This document shows, piece after piece, positions 37,344-45,971 of a stretch of 51,358 bases of DNA. The stretch comes from Burkholderiales bacterium (GTDB lineage Bacteria; Pseudomonadota; Gammaproteobacteria; Burkholderiales; Burkholderiaceae_C): positions 1 through 51,358 of the forward strand of contig JACPVA010000049.1 of NCBI GenBank assembly GCA_016191995.1, given 5' to 3'. How positions within the stretch are numbered: the stretch's first letter is position 1; each line of letters opens with the position of its first letter. Below the pieces are notes generated by a model that worked only from the letters and a program-made list of their open reading frames with translations, searched no databases and was not told the DNA's origin. The position numbers and the translations under genes were made by a program.

Positions 37344-37928
37344 ATGATGAAGCGGCTGCTGGCGGCCACCGAGACGGTGGCCGCGTTCTTCCTGCTCGCG
37401 ATCGCGCTGCTGACGGCGACCAACGTCGGCCTGCGCGGGCTGTTCTCGATCCAGGTGCCCGACTGGTTCGACGGCACCAAGATGCTGCTGGGCATCGCCC
37501 TCTTCTGGGGCATCGCGGTGGCGACCTACCACGGCAGCCACATCGCGGTCGATGTCGTGTGGGAACACCTGCGCGCGCGCGGCCGGCGCGTGCTCGACGC
37601 CGTCGCCGCGCTGTTCACGCTCGCGCTGCTGGCGCCGATGGCGTGGATGGTGTGGGAGAAGGCGCTCGGCAGCGGCACGCAGGCGACGATGGACCTGCGG
37701 CTGCCGCTGATCTGGTTCACGTCGGTCGGCGCCACCGGCGCGGTCGCCGCTGCGCTGCTGGCCGCGTGGCGGCTGCTCGAGCTTCTGCGCGCGCCGCCTG
37801 CCGCGCCGGCGCGACGCGTCGACATTGCGGGCGGCGACACCGACGCGCCGGACCTGCCGGCCGCGGCCGACGATCGCGCGCGCGGCCAGCAGCCTGCCGA
37901 CGGCCCGGGGGGCGGCGATGGACCGTGA
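37344..37928 (+). CDS. TRAP transporter small membrane subunit (DctQ family)
   Basis: The 194-residue product has four membrane helices (about residues 8-30, 45-65, 85-105, 125-145), the DctQ pattern, with TNVGLRGLFSIQVPDWFDGT and FWGIAVATYHGSHIAVDVVW as the conserved parts. The C-terminal ~45 residues are an Ala/Asp/Gly-rich cytoplasmic tail, longer than usual. DctQ forms the integral complex with DctM. The last 11 bases overlap the dctM start, so translation is probably coupled. Confidence 0.9.
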   Translation: MMKRLLAATETVAAFFLLAIALLTATNVGLRGLFSIQVPDWFDGTKMLLGIALFWGIAVATYHGSHIAVDVVWEHLRARGRRVLDAVAALFTLALLAPMAWMVWEKALGSGTQATMDLRLPLIWFTSVGATGAVAAALLAAWRLLELLRAPPAAPARRVDIAGGDTDAPDLPAAADDRARGQQPADGPGGGDGP

Positions 37929-39222
37929 CCTCGTCGCCCTGCTCGGCTTCGTCGGCATGTTCGTGCTGATGGCGCTGCGGGTGCCGATCGGCGTCGCGAT
38001 GGGGCTGGTCGGCGTGGCCGGCTTCGGTGCGCTCAGCGGCATCGGCCCGGCGCTCAACCTGCTCGGCAACGTGCCACTGTCGGTGCTGACCGACTACAAC
38101 CTGGCGGTGATCCCGATGTTCATCCTGATGGGTGCCTTCGCGTCGCACGCCGGGATGAGCCGCGAGCTGTTCGACGCCGGACGTGCCTGGCTCGGCCACC
38201 GCCGCGGCGGGCTGGGCTGGGCGACGATCGCCGCCTGCGGTGGCTTCGCGGCGATCAACGGCTCGTCGGTCGCGACCGCGGCGACGATGAGCCAGGTCGC
38301 GCTGCCCGAGATGCGTCGCGCCGGGTACGACCCGGGGCTGTCGGCCGGCATGATCGCCGCCGGCGGCACGCTGGGCATCATGATCCCGCCGTCGACCATC
38401 ATGGTGCTGTACGGGATCATGACCGAGGTCGACATCGCCGCGCTGTTCGCCGCCGGCGTCGTCCCCGGGCTGCTCGCGGTCGTGTTCTACCTCGCGCTGC
38501 TGCAGTGGCTTGCGATGCGCGACGGCTCGCGCATGCCGCTGGGCGAGGAGCACAGCTGGGGCGAGCGGCTGGCCACGCTGCGCGCGCTGTGGGCGGTGCT
38601 GCTGCTGTTCCTGTTCGTGCTCGGCGGGATCTACGGCGGCCTCTTCACGGTGCAGGAGGCGGCCGGCATCGGGGCCAGCGGCACGCTCGTGATCGGCGTC
38701 GTGCGCGGGCGGCTGCGCGGGCCGCAGATCCGCGCCGCGCTGATCGACGCGCTGCGCGTGTCCTCGGCGATCATGACGATCGTCCTCGGCGCCTTCCTGT
38801 TCGGCTACTTCCTGACCATCACGCAGTTCACGCAGAACGCGGTCGACTGGCTGGTCGGGCTGCCGATCGGCGCCTACGGCGTGCTCGCGCTGGTGCTGGT
38901 CGGCTACTTCGTGCTCGGGGCGCTGATGGACGAGCTGGCGATGATCCTGCTGACGGTGCCGATCGTCTTCCCGGCGATGACGCAGCTCGGATTCGACCCG
39001 GTGTGGTTCGGCGTCATCGTCGTCATGGCGGTGACCTTCGGCATGATCTGCCCGCCGGTCGGCATGAACGTCTTCGTCATCAACTCGATCGCGACCGACA
39101 TCCCGCTGGGCCGCATCTATGCCGGCGTGATGCCCTTCATCGGCGTCGACCTGCTGCGGCTGGTGCTGCTGTGCGCCTTCCCCGGCATCTCGCTGTGGCT
39201 GCCGGGGGTGCTGGGGCTGTAG
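37918..39222 (+). CDS. TRAP transporter large permease subunit (DctM family)
   Basis: The 434-residue product is the sodium-coupled transport subunit of a TRAP system, with 11-12 hydrophobic segments. Typical family stretches are MRVPIG-like LMALRVPIGVAMGLVGVAGF, INGSSVATAATMSQVALPEM, GGTLGIMIPPSTIMVLYGIM and GMICPPVGMNVFVINSIA. The ATG at 37918 overlaps the end of the DctQ gene. Length is normal. Substrate choice is set mainly by the binding protein. Confidence 0.93.
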   Translation: MDRDLVALLGFVGMFVLMALRVPIGVAMGLVGVAGFGALSGIGPALNLLGNVPLSVLTDYNLAVIPMFILMGAFASHAGMSRELFDAGRAWLGHRRGGLGWATIAACGGFAAINGSSVATAATMSQVALPEMRRAGYDPGLSAGMIAAGGTLGIMIPPSTIMVLYGIMTEVDIAALFAAGVVPGLLAVVFYLALLQWLAMRDGSRMPLGEEHSWGERLATLRALWAVLLLFLFVLGGIYGGLFTVQEAAGIGASGTLVIGVVRGRLRGPQIRAALIDALRVSSAIMTIVLGAFLFGYFLTITQFTQNAVDWLVGLPIGAYGVLALVLVGYFVLGALMDELAMILLTVPIVFPAMTQLGFDPVWFGVIVVMAVTFGMICPPVGMNVFVINSIATDIPLGRIYAGVMPFIGVDLLRLVLLCAFPGISLWLPGVLGL

Positions 39223-39279
39223 CGCGGCCCCGGGCCGGCGACCGCGCACGCCCCGCGGCCGCCCCGACGAGAGACCGCC

Positions 39280-40431
39280 ATGACCGTCATCACGACCATC
39301 GAGGACCTGCGCCAGCTCGCCAGGCGGCGCGTCCCGCGCATGTTCTACGACTACGCCGACAGCGGCAGCTGGACCGAGAGCACCTACCGCGCCAACGAGG
39401 ACGACTTCCAGCGCATCAAGCTGCGCCAGCGCGTCGCCGTGAACATGGAAGGCCGCAGCACCACGACGACGATGGTCGGGATCGATACCGCGATGCCGGT
39501 GGCGATCGCGCCGACCGGGCTGACCGGGATGCAGCATGCCGACGGCGAGATCCTCGCGGCCCGCGCGGCCGAGGCCTTCGGCATCCCGTTCACGCTGTCG
39601 ACGATGAGCATCTGCTCGATCGAGGATGTCGCCGCCGCGACGACCAGGCCGTTCTGGTTCCAGCTCTACGTGATGCGCGACCGCGCCTTCATCGAGCGCC
39701 TGATCGACCGCGCTAAGGCGGCCGGCTGCAGCGCGCTGATGCTGACGCTGGACCTGCAGATCCTCGGCCAGCGGCACAAGGACCTGAAGAACGGCCTGTC
39801 GGCACCGCCCAGGCTGACGATCGCCAACCTGCTGAACATGATGACCCGGCCGCGCTGGTGCCTGGGCATGCTCGGCACGAAGCGGCACCAGTTCGGCAAC
39901 ATCGTCGGCCACGTCAGCGGCGTCGAGGACATGGGCAGCCTGTCGGAGTGGACGGCCAGGCAGTTCGACCCCAAGCTGAACTGGGGCGACGTCGAGTGGA
40001 TCAAGAAGTGCTGGGGCGGCAAGCTGATCCTCAAGGGCATCCAGGATGTCGAGGACGCCAGGCTGGCCGCCGACACCGGCGCCGACGCGATCATCGTCAG
40101 CAACCACGGCGGCCGCCAGCTCGACGGCGCCGAGTCGAGCATCCAGGCGCTGCCGCGCATCGTCGACGCGGTCGGCTCGAGGATCGAGGTCCACATGGAC
40201 GGCGGCGTGCGCTCGGGGCAGGACGTGCTGAAGGCGGTCGCGCTCGGCGCGCGCGGCACCTACATCGGCCGCGCCTTCCTCTATGGGCTTGGGGCGATGG
40301 GCCAGCCCGGTGTGGCCAAGGCGCTCGAGATCATCCACAAGGAGCTCGACCTGACGATGGCCTTCTGCGGCCGCACCCGCATCGCCGACGTCGACCGCAG
40401 CATCCTGCTGCCGGGGACCTTCCCCACCTGA
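39280..40431 (+). CDS. lldD: FMN-dependent alpha-hydroxy-acid dehydrogenase, L-lactate dehydrogenase-like
   Basis: The 383-residue product belongs to the FMN alpha-hydroxy-acid oxidase family (lactate dehydrogenase LldD, glycolate oxidase, mandelate dehydrogenase). It starts MTVITTIEDLRQLARRRVPR followed by MFYDYADSGSWTE. Active-site elements: PVAIAPTGLTGMQHADGEIL, FQLYVMRDR (Tyr), the TLDLQ strand, the base His and Arg in IIVSNHGGRQLDGAESSIQA, and the FMN phosphate loop MDGGVRSGQDVLKAVALGAR. It acts at the cytoplasmic membrane face, feeding electrons to quinones in the lactate enzymes. It lies 57 bases after the TRAP permease and is probably cotranscribed. Lactate is the best guess; mandelate or glycolate are possible. 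Confidence 0.88.
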   Translation: MTVITTIEDLRQLARRRVPRMFYDYADSGSWTESTYRANEDDFQRIKLRQRVAVNMEGRSTTTTMVGIDTAMPVAIAPTGLTGMQHADGEILAARAAEAFGIPFTLSTMSICSIEDVAAATTRPFWFQLYVMRDRAFIERLIDRAKAAGCSALMLTLDLQILGQRHKDLKNGLSAPPRLTIANLLNMMTRPRWCLGMLGTKRHQFGNIVGHVSGVEDMGSLSEWTARQFDPKLNWGDVEWIKKCWGGKLILKGIQDVEDARLAADTGADAIIVSNHGGRQLDGAESSIQALPRIVDAVGSRIEVHMDGGVRSGQDVLKAVALGARGTYIGRAFLYGLGAMGQPGVAKALEIIHKELDLTMAFCGRTRIADVDRSILLPGTFPT

Positions 40432-40563
40432 GCGCGCGGCGCGCCCGCGCTGCCGCGCCTCGCGCCCAGGCCGGTGGCCCCGAGGCCAGGCAGCGCGCAT
40501 TTCGCCCCTCGCCGCTCCCGCTTCGCCCCACGGCGCTGGCAAGCCCATGCTTGATCGCCTAGC

Positions 40564-40580
40564 GTTCCGTCATCCGGAAC
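40564..40580. promoter_or_regulatory. Short inverted repeat before the lipoprotein hydrolase gene
   Basis: GTTCCG and CGGAAC form a perfect 6-base inverted repeat around five bases. The repeat ends 7 bases before the ATG of the next gene, overlapping the ribosome-binding region. It could be an operator or an mRNA hairpin. Weak by itself. Confidence 0.3.
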
Positions 40581-40587
40581 CAGGACG

Positions 40588-41427
40588 ATGTCGATGCGGA
40601 TGACGATGAAGGTCGCCCCAGCGTGCTCGACACGCCGCCGGATGCTCGCCGCATCGCTGCTGGCCAGCGCCACCGCTGGCTGCGCGACGCGGGCACCGGC
40701 GGCGTCCGGCATCGAGCGCCGCGTGCTCGGCACGGGTCATCCGCTGGTCGTCTTCCAGAGCGGTCTGGGTGACGGGATGTCGGTCTGGAGCGCGGTCCAG
40801 TCGGCCCTCCCGGGCACGATCGCGTCGGTCGCGTTCAGCCGGCCGGGCTACGGGCGCAGTGCGTGGGCCGAAGGCGGGCGCAGCCCATGCGCCGTGGCGC
40901 GGCTGACGCGCGACTTCCTGCGCCGGGCAGGGCTGGAGCCGCCGTACCTGCTCGTCGGCCACTCGCTCGGTGGCCTGTACCAGTATGCCTTCGCGCGACT
41001 CTTTTCGAACGAGGTCGCCGGCCTCGTGCTGCTCGACCCCACCCACCCGCAGCAATGGGGCGCGTTGCAGCGCGAGGCGCCCGCGCTCGCCGCGGTCGTG
41101 AAGGCGGCACGCGCCACCTCGTTCAGCACGGCGATGCGCCGCGAGTTCGACGACCAGTCGCTGTGCGGCGACGAACTCGAGGCGCTGCGCACGCATGCAC
41201 CCGCGCCTGCACCTGCGGTGCGGCTGCTCCTGCGCGATCGCTTCGTCGGCCTCGAGGCCGGGGCGTTCGAACGCCTCGCCCACCGGCTCGAGGCCGACTG
41301 GGCCCGGCGGCTGGGCGGCGCCGAGCCGATCCGCGTGCCGGGAAGCGGGCATCACCTGCAGCGCGACCGCCCGCACGCGGTGAGCGATGCGATCGTGGCG
41401 CTGGTCGCGGCGGCCCGCAGCGGGTGA
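40588..41427 (+). CDS. Alpha/beta-fold hydrolase, predicted lipoprotein
   Basis: The 279-residue product has an N-terminal signal with a lipobox (RRMLAASLLASATAGC, Cys about residue 32), so it is probably lipid-anchored in the periplasm. The hydrolase core shows LVVFQSGLGDGMSVWSAVQS, the nucleophile elbow LLVGHSLGGLYQYAFARLF (GHSLGG Ser) and LVLLDPTHPQQWG. The catalytic His is in VPGSGHHLQRDRPHAV. The substrate is unknown; it could be an esterase or lipase-like enzyme. AGGAC precedes the first ATG. The two-component genes follow 36 bases downstream. Confidence 0.85.
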   Translation: MSMRMTMKVAPACSTRRRMLAASLLASATAGCATRAPAASGIERRVLGTGHPLVVFQSGLGDGMSVWSAVQSALPGTIASVAFSRPGYGRSAWAEGGRSPCAVARLTRDFLRRAGLEPPYLLVGHSLGGLYQYAFARLFSNEVAGLVLLDPTHPQQWGALQREAPALAAVVKAARATSFSTAMRREFDDQSLCGDELEALRTHAPAPAPAVRLLLRDRFVGLEAGAFERLAHRLEADWARRLGGAEPIRVPGSGHHLQRDRPHAVSDAIVALVAAARSG

Positions 41428-41463
41428 CAATCGCCGCCGCGCTGCCCGGCGCGAATCCCGATC

Positions 41464-42552
41464 ATGGCCGCCATCGGCACCGACGAACCGCACGCCACGC
41501 TGCCGCGGCTTCCGCTGGCCGGCTTCGGGCTCGCCTGGGGCGCGTTCTGGCTGCTGCTGCTGATGCTCGCGGTGCAGGATCATCTGCGCCAGGGCCGCAC
41601 CGACCTGTGGAAGCCGCTGCTGTGGGAGGGCTCGTCCTTCGCGGTCGCGAGCCTGCTGCTCGGCTCGCAGTGGCGGCGCCTGCACCGCTTCGACCGCCTG
41701 ATCACACAGCCGTGGCGATGGTTCGCCGCGCACCTGGCCTGGTTGCCGCCGGCCGCCCTCGGTTTCGTCGTCGCCGTCTACGCGATCAGGCATGGCGTGC
41801 ATGCGCTGCTCGGCGAGCCATACCGGCACGAGCCGTGGCCGGTCGTGTTGCGCTACGAGACGCTGAAGTTCGCGCTGTTCTACGTGCTGTTCGTCGCGAT
41901 CCTGTTCGGCGTGCGCTCGCACGTCGCGCTGGCCGATGCGCGGCTGCGCGCCGAGCGCTCGCGCGCGCTGTCGCAGCAGGCGCAGCTGCTGCAGCTGACA
42001 CGGCAACTCGAGCCGCACTTCCTCTTCAATGCCCTGAATACGATCGCGGAGACGGTACACACCGACCCGCTGCTCGCCGACACCCTGCTCGTGCGGCTGG
42101 CCGCGCTGCTGCGCGCGGCGACCGAGCTCACGCGCGAGTCGGAGGTGAGCCTGGCGGAGGAACTCCAGCTGCTCGAGGGCTACATCGCGATCATGCGGGA
42201 GCGCTTCGGCGACCGCGTCACGGTGCGGCTGGAGGTCGGCCCGGGGGCGGCCGACTGCCGCGTGCCGACGCTGCTGCTGCAGCCGCTGGTCGAGAACGCG
42301 TTCCGGCACGCGGTCGAGCCGCGGCCGGGGCGCACGGCGATCGTCGTCAAGGCGCGCCGTGAAGGCGCGCGGCTCGAGCTGGCGGTCGAAGACGACGGCG
42401 GCGCGTGGCCGGCGGCACCGGTGTTCGGCGTCGGGCTGACCAATCTGCAGCAGCGACTGGCGATGCGCTACGGCGGCGACGCCTCGCTGCGGCTCGAAGC
42501 GCGCGCCGGCGGCGGCGTCTGCGCATGGATCGAACTGCCATGCGGGTGCTGA
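41464..42552 (+). CDS. LytS-type sensor histidine kinase (second system)
   Basis: The 362-residue product has four hydrophobic helices (about residues 20-36, 55-68, 95-115, 138-155), a short coiled linker, then the His_kinase core. The H box is [20 protein letters not shown], the N box [17 protein letters not shown], and the G region GVGLTNLQQRLAMRYGGDAS. No extracytoplasmic sensor domain is evident, so it may sense a membrane state. Its last 13 bases overlap the start of the LytTR regulator. Confidence 0.92.
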   Translation: MAAIGTDEPHATLPRLPLAGFGLAWGAFWLLLLMLAVQDHLRQGRTDLWKPLLWEGSSFAVASLLLGSQWRRLHRFDRLITQPWRWFAAHLAWLPPAALGFVVAVYAIRHGVHALLGEPYRHEPWPVVLRYETLKFALFYVLFVAILFGVRSHVALADARLRAERSRALSQQAQLLQLTRQLEPHFLFNALNTIAETVHTDPLLADTLLVRLAALLRAATELTRESEVSLAEELQLLEGYIAIMRERFGDRVTVRLEVGPGAADCRVPTLLLQPLVENAFRHAVEPRPGRTAIVVKARREGARLELAVEDDGGAWPAAPVFGVGLTNLQQRLAMRYGGDASLRLEARAGGGVCAWIELPCGC

Positions 42553-43247
42553 TCGTCGACGACGAGGCGCCGGCGCGCGCGCGCCTGCGCCGCCTGCTGG
42601 CGGCCGCGGCGGACGTGCAGGTCGTCGGCGAGGCACGCGACGGCGACGACGCGCTGGCGCAGCTGGCCGCGACCCGGCCCGACGCGCTGTTCCTGGACGT
42701 GCAGATGCCCGGCGCGAGCGGCCTGGACGTCGCCGCCTCGCTGCCCGACCCGGCGCCGGCAGTGGTCTTCGTCACCGCGTACGACCGCTATGCGCTGCAG
42801 GCCTTCGATGCCGCGGCCGTGGACTACCTGCTCAAGCCGGTCGAGCCGCCACGGCTGGCGCGCGCGCTCGAGCGGCTGCGCGGGCTTCGGATGGCGCACG
42901 AGGCGCGGCGCCGGCCACGGCCTGCGCAGTTGTTGATCCCCGACCGCGCGCGCACGCATGTCGTCGCGATCGACGAGATCCTTTGGCTCGAGGCGGCCGA
43001 CAACTATGTCGTCGTGCACACCGCCACACGCGCGCCGCTGATGCGGCGAACGCTCGCCGGGCTGCTGCAGGACCTGGGCGACGGATTCGCCCGCACGCAC
43101 CGCGGCGCCGCGGTCGCGCTGGCCCAGGTGGTCGAGATCCAGTCGCTCGACAAGGGCGATGCACGCATCGTCGTGCGCGGCGGCACGGCCGTGCCGTGCA
43201 GCCGCCAGCATCGCGCGGCGCTCGTCGCGCGCCTTCCGCAGCGCTGA
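42540..43247 (+). CDS. LytTR-family response regulator (second system)
   Basis: The 235-residue product has a receiver domain (MRVLIVDDEAPARARLRRLL, phospho-Asp in ALFLDVQMPGASGLDVA, Lys in VDYLLKPVEPPRLARALERL) and a LytTR DNA-binding domain (ILWLEAADNYVVVHTATRAP, FARTHRGAAVALAQVVEIQS). The ATG at 42540 sits within the kinase end; an ATG 15 bases earlier is also in frame. Likely targets are neighbouring genes, such as the acyltransferase, but no LytTR direct-repeat sites were identified with confidence. Confidence 0.93.
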   Translation: MRVLIVDDEAPARARLRRLLAAAADVQVVGEARDGDDALAQLAATRPDALFLDVQMPGASGLDVAASLPDPAPAVVFVTAYDRYALQAFDAAAVDYLLKPVEPPRLARALERLRGLRMAHEARRRPRPAQLLIPDRARTHVVAIDEILWLEAADNYVVVHTATRAPLMRRTLAGLLQDLGDGFARTHRGAAVALAQVVEIQSLDKGDARIVVRGGTAVPCSRQHRAALVARLPQR

Positions 43248-43356
43248 GCAGGTCCGGCTCGTCCCGCCCGCGGGGCGGTTCGCCCCGCCGCGCTGGCGTC
43301 GCATGAAGCGCCTGCCTACCCTGGGCGCTCTGCTCACTTTCGCGCGAGGCCACCCG

Positions 43357-44628
43357 ATGCATCCACCGAACCCGCAGCCTGGCGACCGCCTGGTCTACCT
43401 CGACTGGGTGCGCATCGTCGCCTTCGGCCTGCTCGTGCTGTACCACGTCGGCATGTACTACGTCAGCTGGGACTGGCACGTGAAGAGCCCGCATGCCGGC
43501 CCGGCGCTCGAGCCGCTGATGCGCCTCGTCTCGCCGTGGCGCATGGACCTGCTATTCCTCGTCTCCGGCGCCGCCACCGCGTCTATGCTGCGGCGCACGG
43601 GCGCCAGCAGCGCGCTGCTCGGCGCGCGCGCGCGCCGCCTGCTGCTGCCGCTTCTGTTCGGCATGCTCGTCGTCGTTCCGCCGCAGTCCTACCTCGAGGT
43701 CGTGCAGCGCCACGGCTACATGGGGTCCTACCTCGACTTCCTGCGCCTGTATCTGACGGGCTACGACGGCTTCTGCCGCGCCGGCGGCTCGTGCCTGATC
43801 CTGCCGACCTGGAACCACCTGTGGTTCCTGCCCTACCTGTTCACCTACACGCTGCTCGCCTGGCTGCTGCTGCGGCGCTGGCCGCAGCTGCTGCACGCCC
43901 TCGCGCGGCGGTTGCCGCGAATCCTGCACGGCTGGCGCCTTTTCGTCGCCCCGGTGCTGCTGCTGGCCGCGACGATGCTGCTGCTGCGCCCGCATTTCCC
44001 GGTCACGCACGCGCTCGTGGACGACCTCTTCGCGCATGTGCAATACGCCGCCATGTTCGTGCTCGGCCTCGCGCTCGTGCATGCGCCGGCACTGCAGCAG
44101 CGTCTGCAGCTCGCACGCTGGCCCGCGCTCGCAGCCGCGCTGGCGGCCTGGGCGCTGCTCGTCTCGGGCAGCTTGCCCGCGGCCGGAGCCGAAGCGCTCG
44201 CGGATGCCGCACGCGCGCTCGCCTTCAGCGTCGTCCAATGGTGCGGCATCGTCGCCGCGCTCGGCTTCGCGCGCCGCCACCTCGGGCGCGACGGCCCGGC
44301 GCGTCGCTACCTGACCGATGCGGTCTTCCCCGTCTATATCCTGCACCAGACGATCACGATCGTGCTCGCGCGCGCGCTCGCCCCGGCCCAGCTGGCTCCG
44401 CCGCTCGAGGGCGCGCTGCTCGTGGCGGCCACCTTCGCCGCCAGCCTCGCCGGCTACGAATGCGTGCGGCGCATCCGCTGGGCGCGGCCGCTGTTCGGGC
44501 TGAAGGCCGAGGCAGTCCGGCGCGACCCGGGATCGCCGAACGCGGCCGCGAGCGTCGCCGCCGACGGGGCAGCTTCACTTGCAGCGCCGCCAGCGGCCAG
44601 GCCGATGTCGGGGCCCGTCGACCGCTGA
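43357..44628 (+). CDS. Acyltransferase-3 family membrane protein
   Basis: The 423-residue product has about ten membrane helices and the acyltransferase-3 N-terminal pattern RLVYLDWVRIVAFGLLVLYH followed by VGMYYVSWDW. LPTWNHLWFLPYLFTYTLLA and the C-terminal DAVFPVYILHQTITIVLARA also fit. Such proteins O-acylate extracytoplasmic glucans, polysaccharides or lipids; the OpgC/MdoC branch is the nearest in appearance. GAGG lies eight bases before the ATG at 43357; an ATG 54 bases upstream is an alternative. It follows the LytTR regulator by 109 bases on the same strand. Confidence 0.87.
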   Translation: MHPPNPQPGDRLVYLDWVRIVAFGLLVLYHVGMYYVSWDWHVKSPHAGPALEPLMRLVSPWRMDLLFLVSGAATASMLRRTGASSALLGARARRLLLPLLFGMLVVVPPQSYLEVVQRHGYMGSYLDFLRLYLTGYDGFCRAGGSCLILPTWNHLWFLPYLFTYTLLAWLLLRRWPQLLHALARRLPRILHGWRLFVAPVLLLAATMLLLRPHFPVTHALVDDLFAHVQYAAMFVLGLALVHAPALQQRLQLARWPALAAALAAWALLVSGSLPAAGAEALADAARALAFSVVQWCGIVAALGFARRHLGRDGPARRYLTDAVFPVYILHQTITIVLARALAPAQLAPPLEGALLVAATFAASLAGYECVRRIRWARPLFGLKAEAVRRDPGSPNAAASVAADGAASLAAPPAARPMSGPVDR

Positions 44629-44887
44629 GCTCCGACACCGTTGCGCATCGCCTCGTGCACGAAGACTTGCACTGCCGCGACGATCTGCGGCCTGGCAAGA
44701 CTCGGCGCATCCGGCAGCGGCAGGCCGATCACCCGCCATCTGCCGGCATCGCCGCTCGCCGCGCTGCGAGCGGCGGCGTGCGAGCGCGACGCGACGTCGT
44801 CGATCAACGGCTCGCCGAAGCGCGGCTCCGCGCGGCGGGACGCCGGCACCGCGAGCCCGGTTCGGACCCGTGGTGCCGGCCGCGCGC
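44629..44887. other. Spacer with possible decayed coding sequence (minus strand)
   Basis: 259 bases between two convergent genes. A minus-strand frame is open throughout and reads with plausible amino-acid balance (RRAEPRFGEPLIDDVASRS, GRWRVIGLPLPDAPSLAR, then PQIVAAVQVFVHEAMRNG). It has no ribosome binding site and runs into the acyltransferase gene in antisense. It could be a gene relic; I cannot assign a family. Confidence 0.35.
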
Positions 44888-45166
44888 TCAGCGCGCCTCC
44901 CCCATCGCGACCGCCGTGCCCGGGCGCGCGCGGGCGACGGCGGCATCCAGGCAGACGCGCCGGCGCGCCCGGTCGCGCTCGCTCACGCAGGCGGCATAGG
45001 CACGCTCGCCAGCCGCGGCGGCGAGCCTGGCGTGGTGCTGCGCGTGCTGGTCGAACAAGCCGAACACGGCGGCGTGGACGGCGACGGCCGCCGCCGCGGC
45101 GGCGACGGCAAAGGCCAGCCGCGGGGGCGGGCGGCCCGCTGCAGCGGGTTTGGCATATCGGTTCAT
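44888..45166 (-). CDS. Small single-pass membrane protein, 92 residues
   Basis: Unrecognised. The ATG at 45166 is preceded by GAGGAG at good spacing. The product has a basic N-terminus (MNRYAKPAAAGRPPPR), one hydrophobic helix (LAFAVAAAAAAVAVHAAVFG, about residues 17-36), then a helical, probably periplasmic part with two cysteines (YAACVSERDRARRRVCLDAA) that could form a disulfide. It is the last of three small minus-strand genes at 45742-44888, each with a strong ribosome binding site. Confidence 0.7.
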   Translation of the reverse strand: MNRYAKPAAAGRPPPRLAFAVAAAAAAVAVHAAVFGLFDQHAQHHARLAAAAGERAYAACVSERDRARRRVCLDAAVARARPGTAVAMGEAR

Positions 45167-45288
45167 GGCAACTCCTCGGACCCAGCGGCTGGCCGCGCGG
45201 GTCGCATTCGGTGACGATCCTCGAATCGGCGTCCGACCCGGTCGGGGGCCGGACGCCCGGACGCACGGCTTGCGGGCCCTGCGCCCGC

Positions 45289-45546
45289 CTACAGCCGCGT
45301 CACGCCTGGCAGCACGCCGATGCGGCAGCCGTCCACGAAGAGCGCGCCCTCCGGCGCGCCGGCCTCGGCGTAGAACTCGAGCACGGAGTCCATCGCCTCG
45401 GCCGCAGACGGTGGCCGCCCCGGCCGAAGCCGGCGCGACAGCCGCACGAGCGAGCGTCCGGACAGCCGCAGCAACTGCACCAGCGCCCGTCGCGGACGAC
45501 CTGCCGGCGCAGGCACCAGCGGGTACGGAATCGGCATCCTGTTCAT
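45289..45546 (-). CDS. Small basic protein, 85 residues
   Basis: Unrecognised. The ATG at 45546 is preceded by AGGAGA. The first half is very basic (RRALVQLLRLSGRSLVRLSR, then RLRPGRPPSAAEAMDS). The second half looks folded (VLEFYAEAGAPEGALFVDGC, then RIGVLPGVTRL). There is no signal peptide. It lies 43 bases downstream of the 50-residue gene and 122 bases upstream of the 92-residue one. Confidence 0.65.
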   Translation of the reverse strand: MNRMPIPYPLVPAPAGRPRRALVQLLRLSGRSLVRLSRRLRPGRPPSAAEAMDSVLEFYAEAGAPEGALFVDGCRIGVLPGVTRL

Positions 45547-45589
45547 GTCGGTTCTCCTGGCCCGCGCGTGGCCGCGGCGGGCGTTCGGG

Positions 45590-45742
45590 TCAGGGGTCGC
45601 GGCGCGCCAGCTCGGCGCGCAAGCCACGTTCGGCACGCTGGCGCATGGCGCCGGCACTGCGCCGGTGCGCTCCGGCGTGCCTGGCGCGTGCCGGCGCGGC
45701 GAACGGGTTGCGTGGTCTGGCGGTCTTCGGGATCGGCTTCAT
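45590..45742 (-). CDS. Very small basic protein, 50 residues
   Basis: Unrecognised. The ATG at 45742 is preceded by AGGAG at seven bases. It reads MKPIPKTARPRNPFAAPARA, then RHAGAHRRSAGAMRQRAERG, ending AELARRDP. Strongly basic (Arg/His/Lys) and Ala/Pro-rich, possibly nucleic-acid binding or disordered. An open frame extends upstream of the ATG but without a ribosome binding site. It is the first gene after the predicted promoter near 45985, with a ~220-base leader. Confidence 0.55.
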   Translation of the reverse strand: MKPIPKTARPRNPFAAPARARHAGAHRRSAGAMRQRAERGLRAELARRDP

Positions 45743-45939
45743 CGCTTGGCTCCTGGTCGGCGCAATGGAAACGGCCCGGGGCGGGTGCCGCCGGGCCGTC
45801 GAGGAGCGAGCCGCCGATCGTTCGATCGTCAGCCCGACCCTCGATGGCCCGCCGTCACCGACGCCACGCCGCGGCCCCATGGGCATGCGGTCGGCTCGGA
45901 AAGGTTCGGCAGGAACAAGTCAGGAAACTCCGGGTATCG

Positions 45940-45963
45940 CGTCGGGCGACGAACCGCCCGACG
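45940..45963 (-). promoter_or_regulatory. Perfect 9-base hairpin at the predicted mRNA 5' end
   Basis: CGTCGGGCG (45940-45948) pairs perfectly with CGCCCGACG (45955-45963) around a six-base loop. It lies immediately downstream, in the minus direction, of the predicted -10 at 45977-45972, so it would fold at the very 5' end of the small-gene transcript. Possible roles are mRNA stabilisation or regulation; no T-run follows on the minus strand. Confidence 0.6.
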
Positions 45964-45971
45964 TGCATCGT

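Noticed and set aside
45940..45963. Rho-independent terminator for a plus-strand transcript
   Set aside because: No plus-strand gene ends just upstream and no T-run follows; position right after a minus-strand -10 fits a 5' hairpin better.
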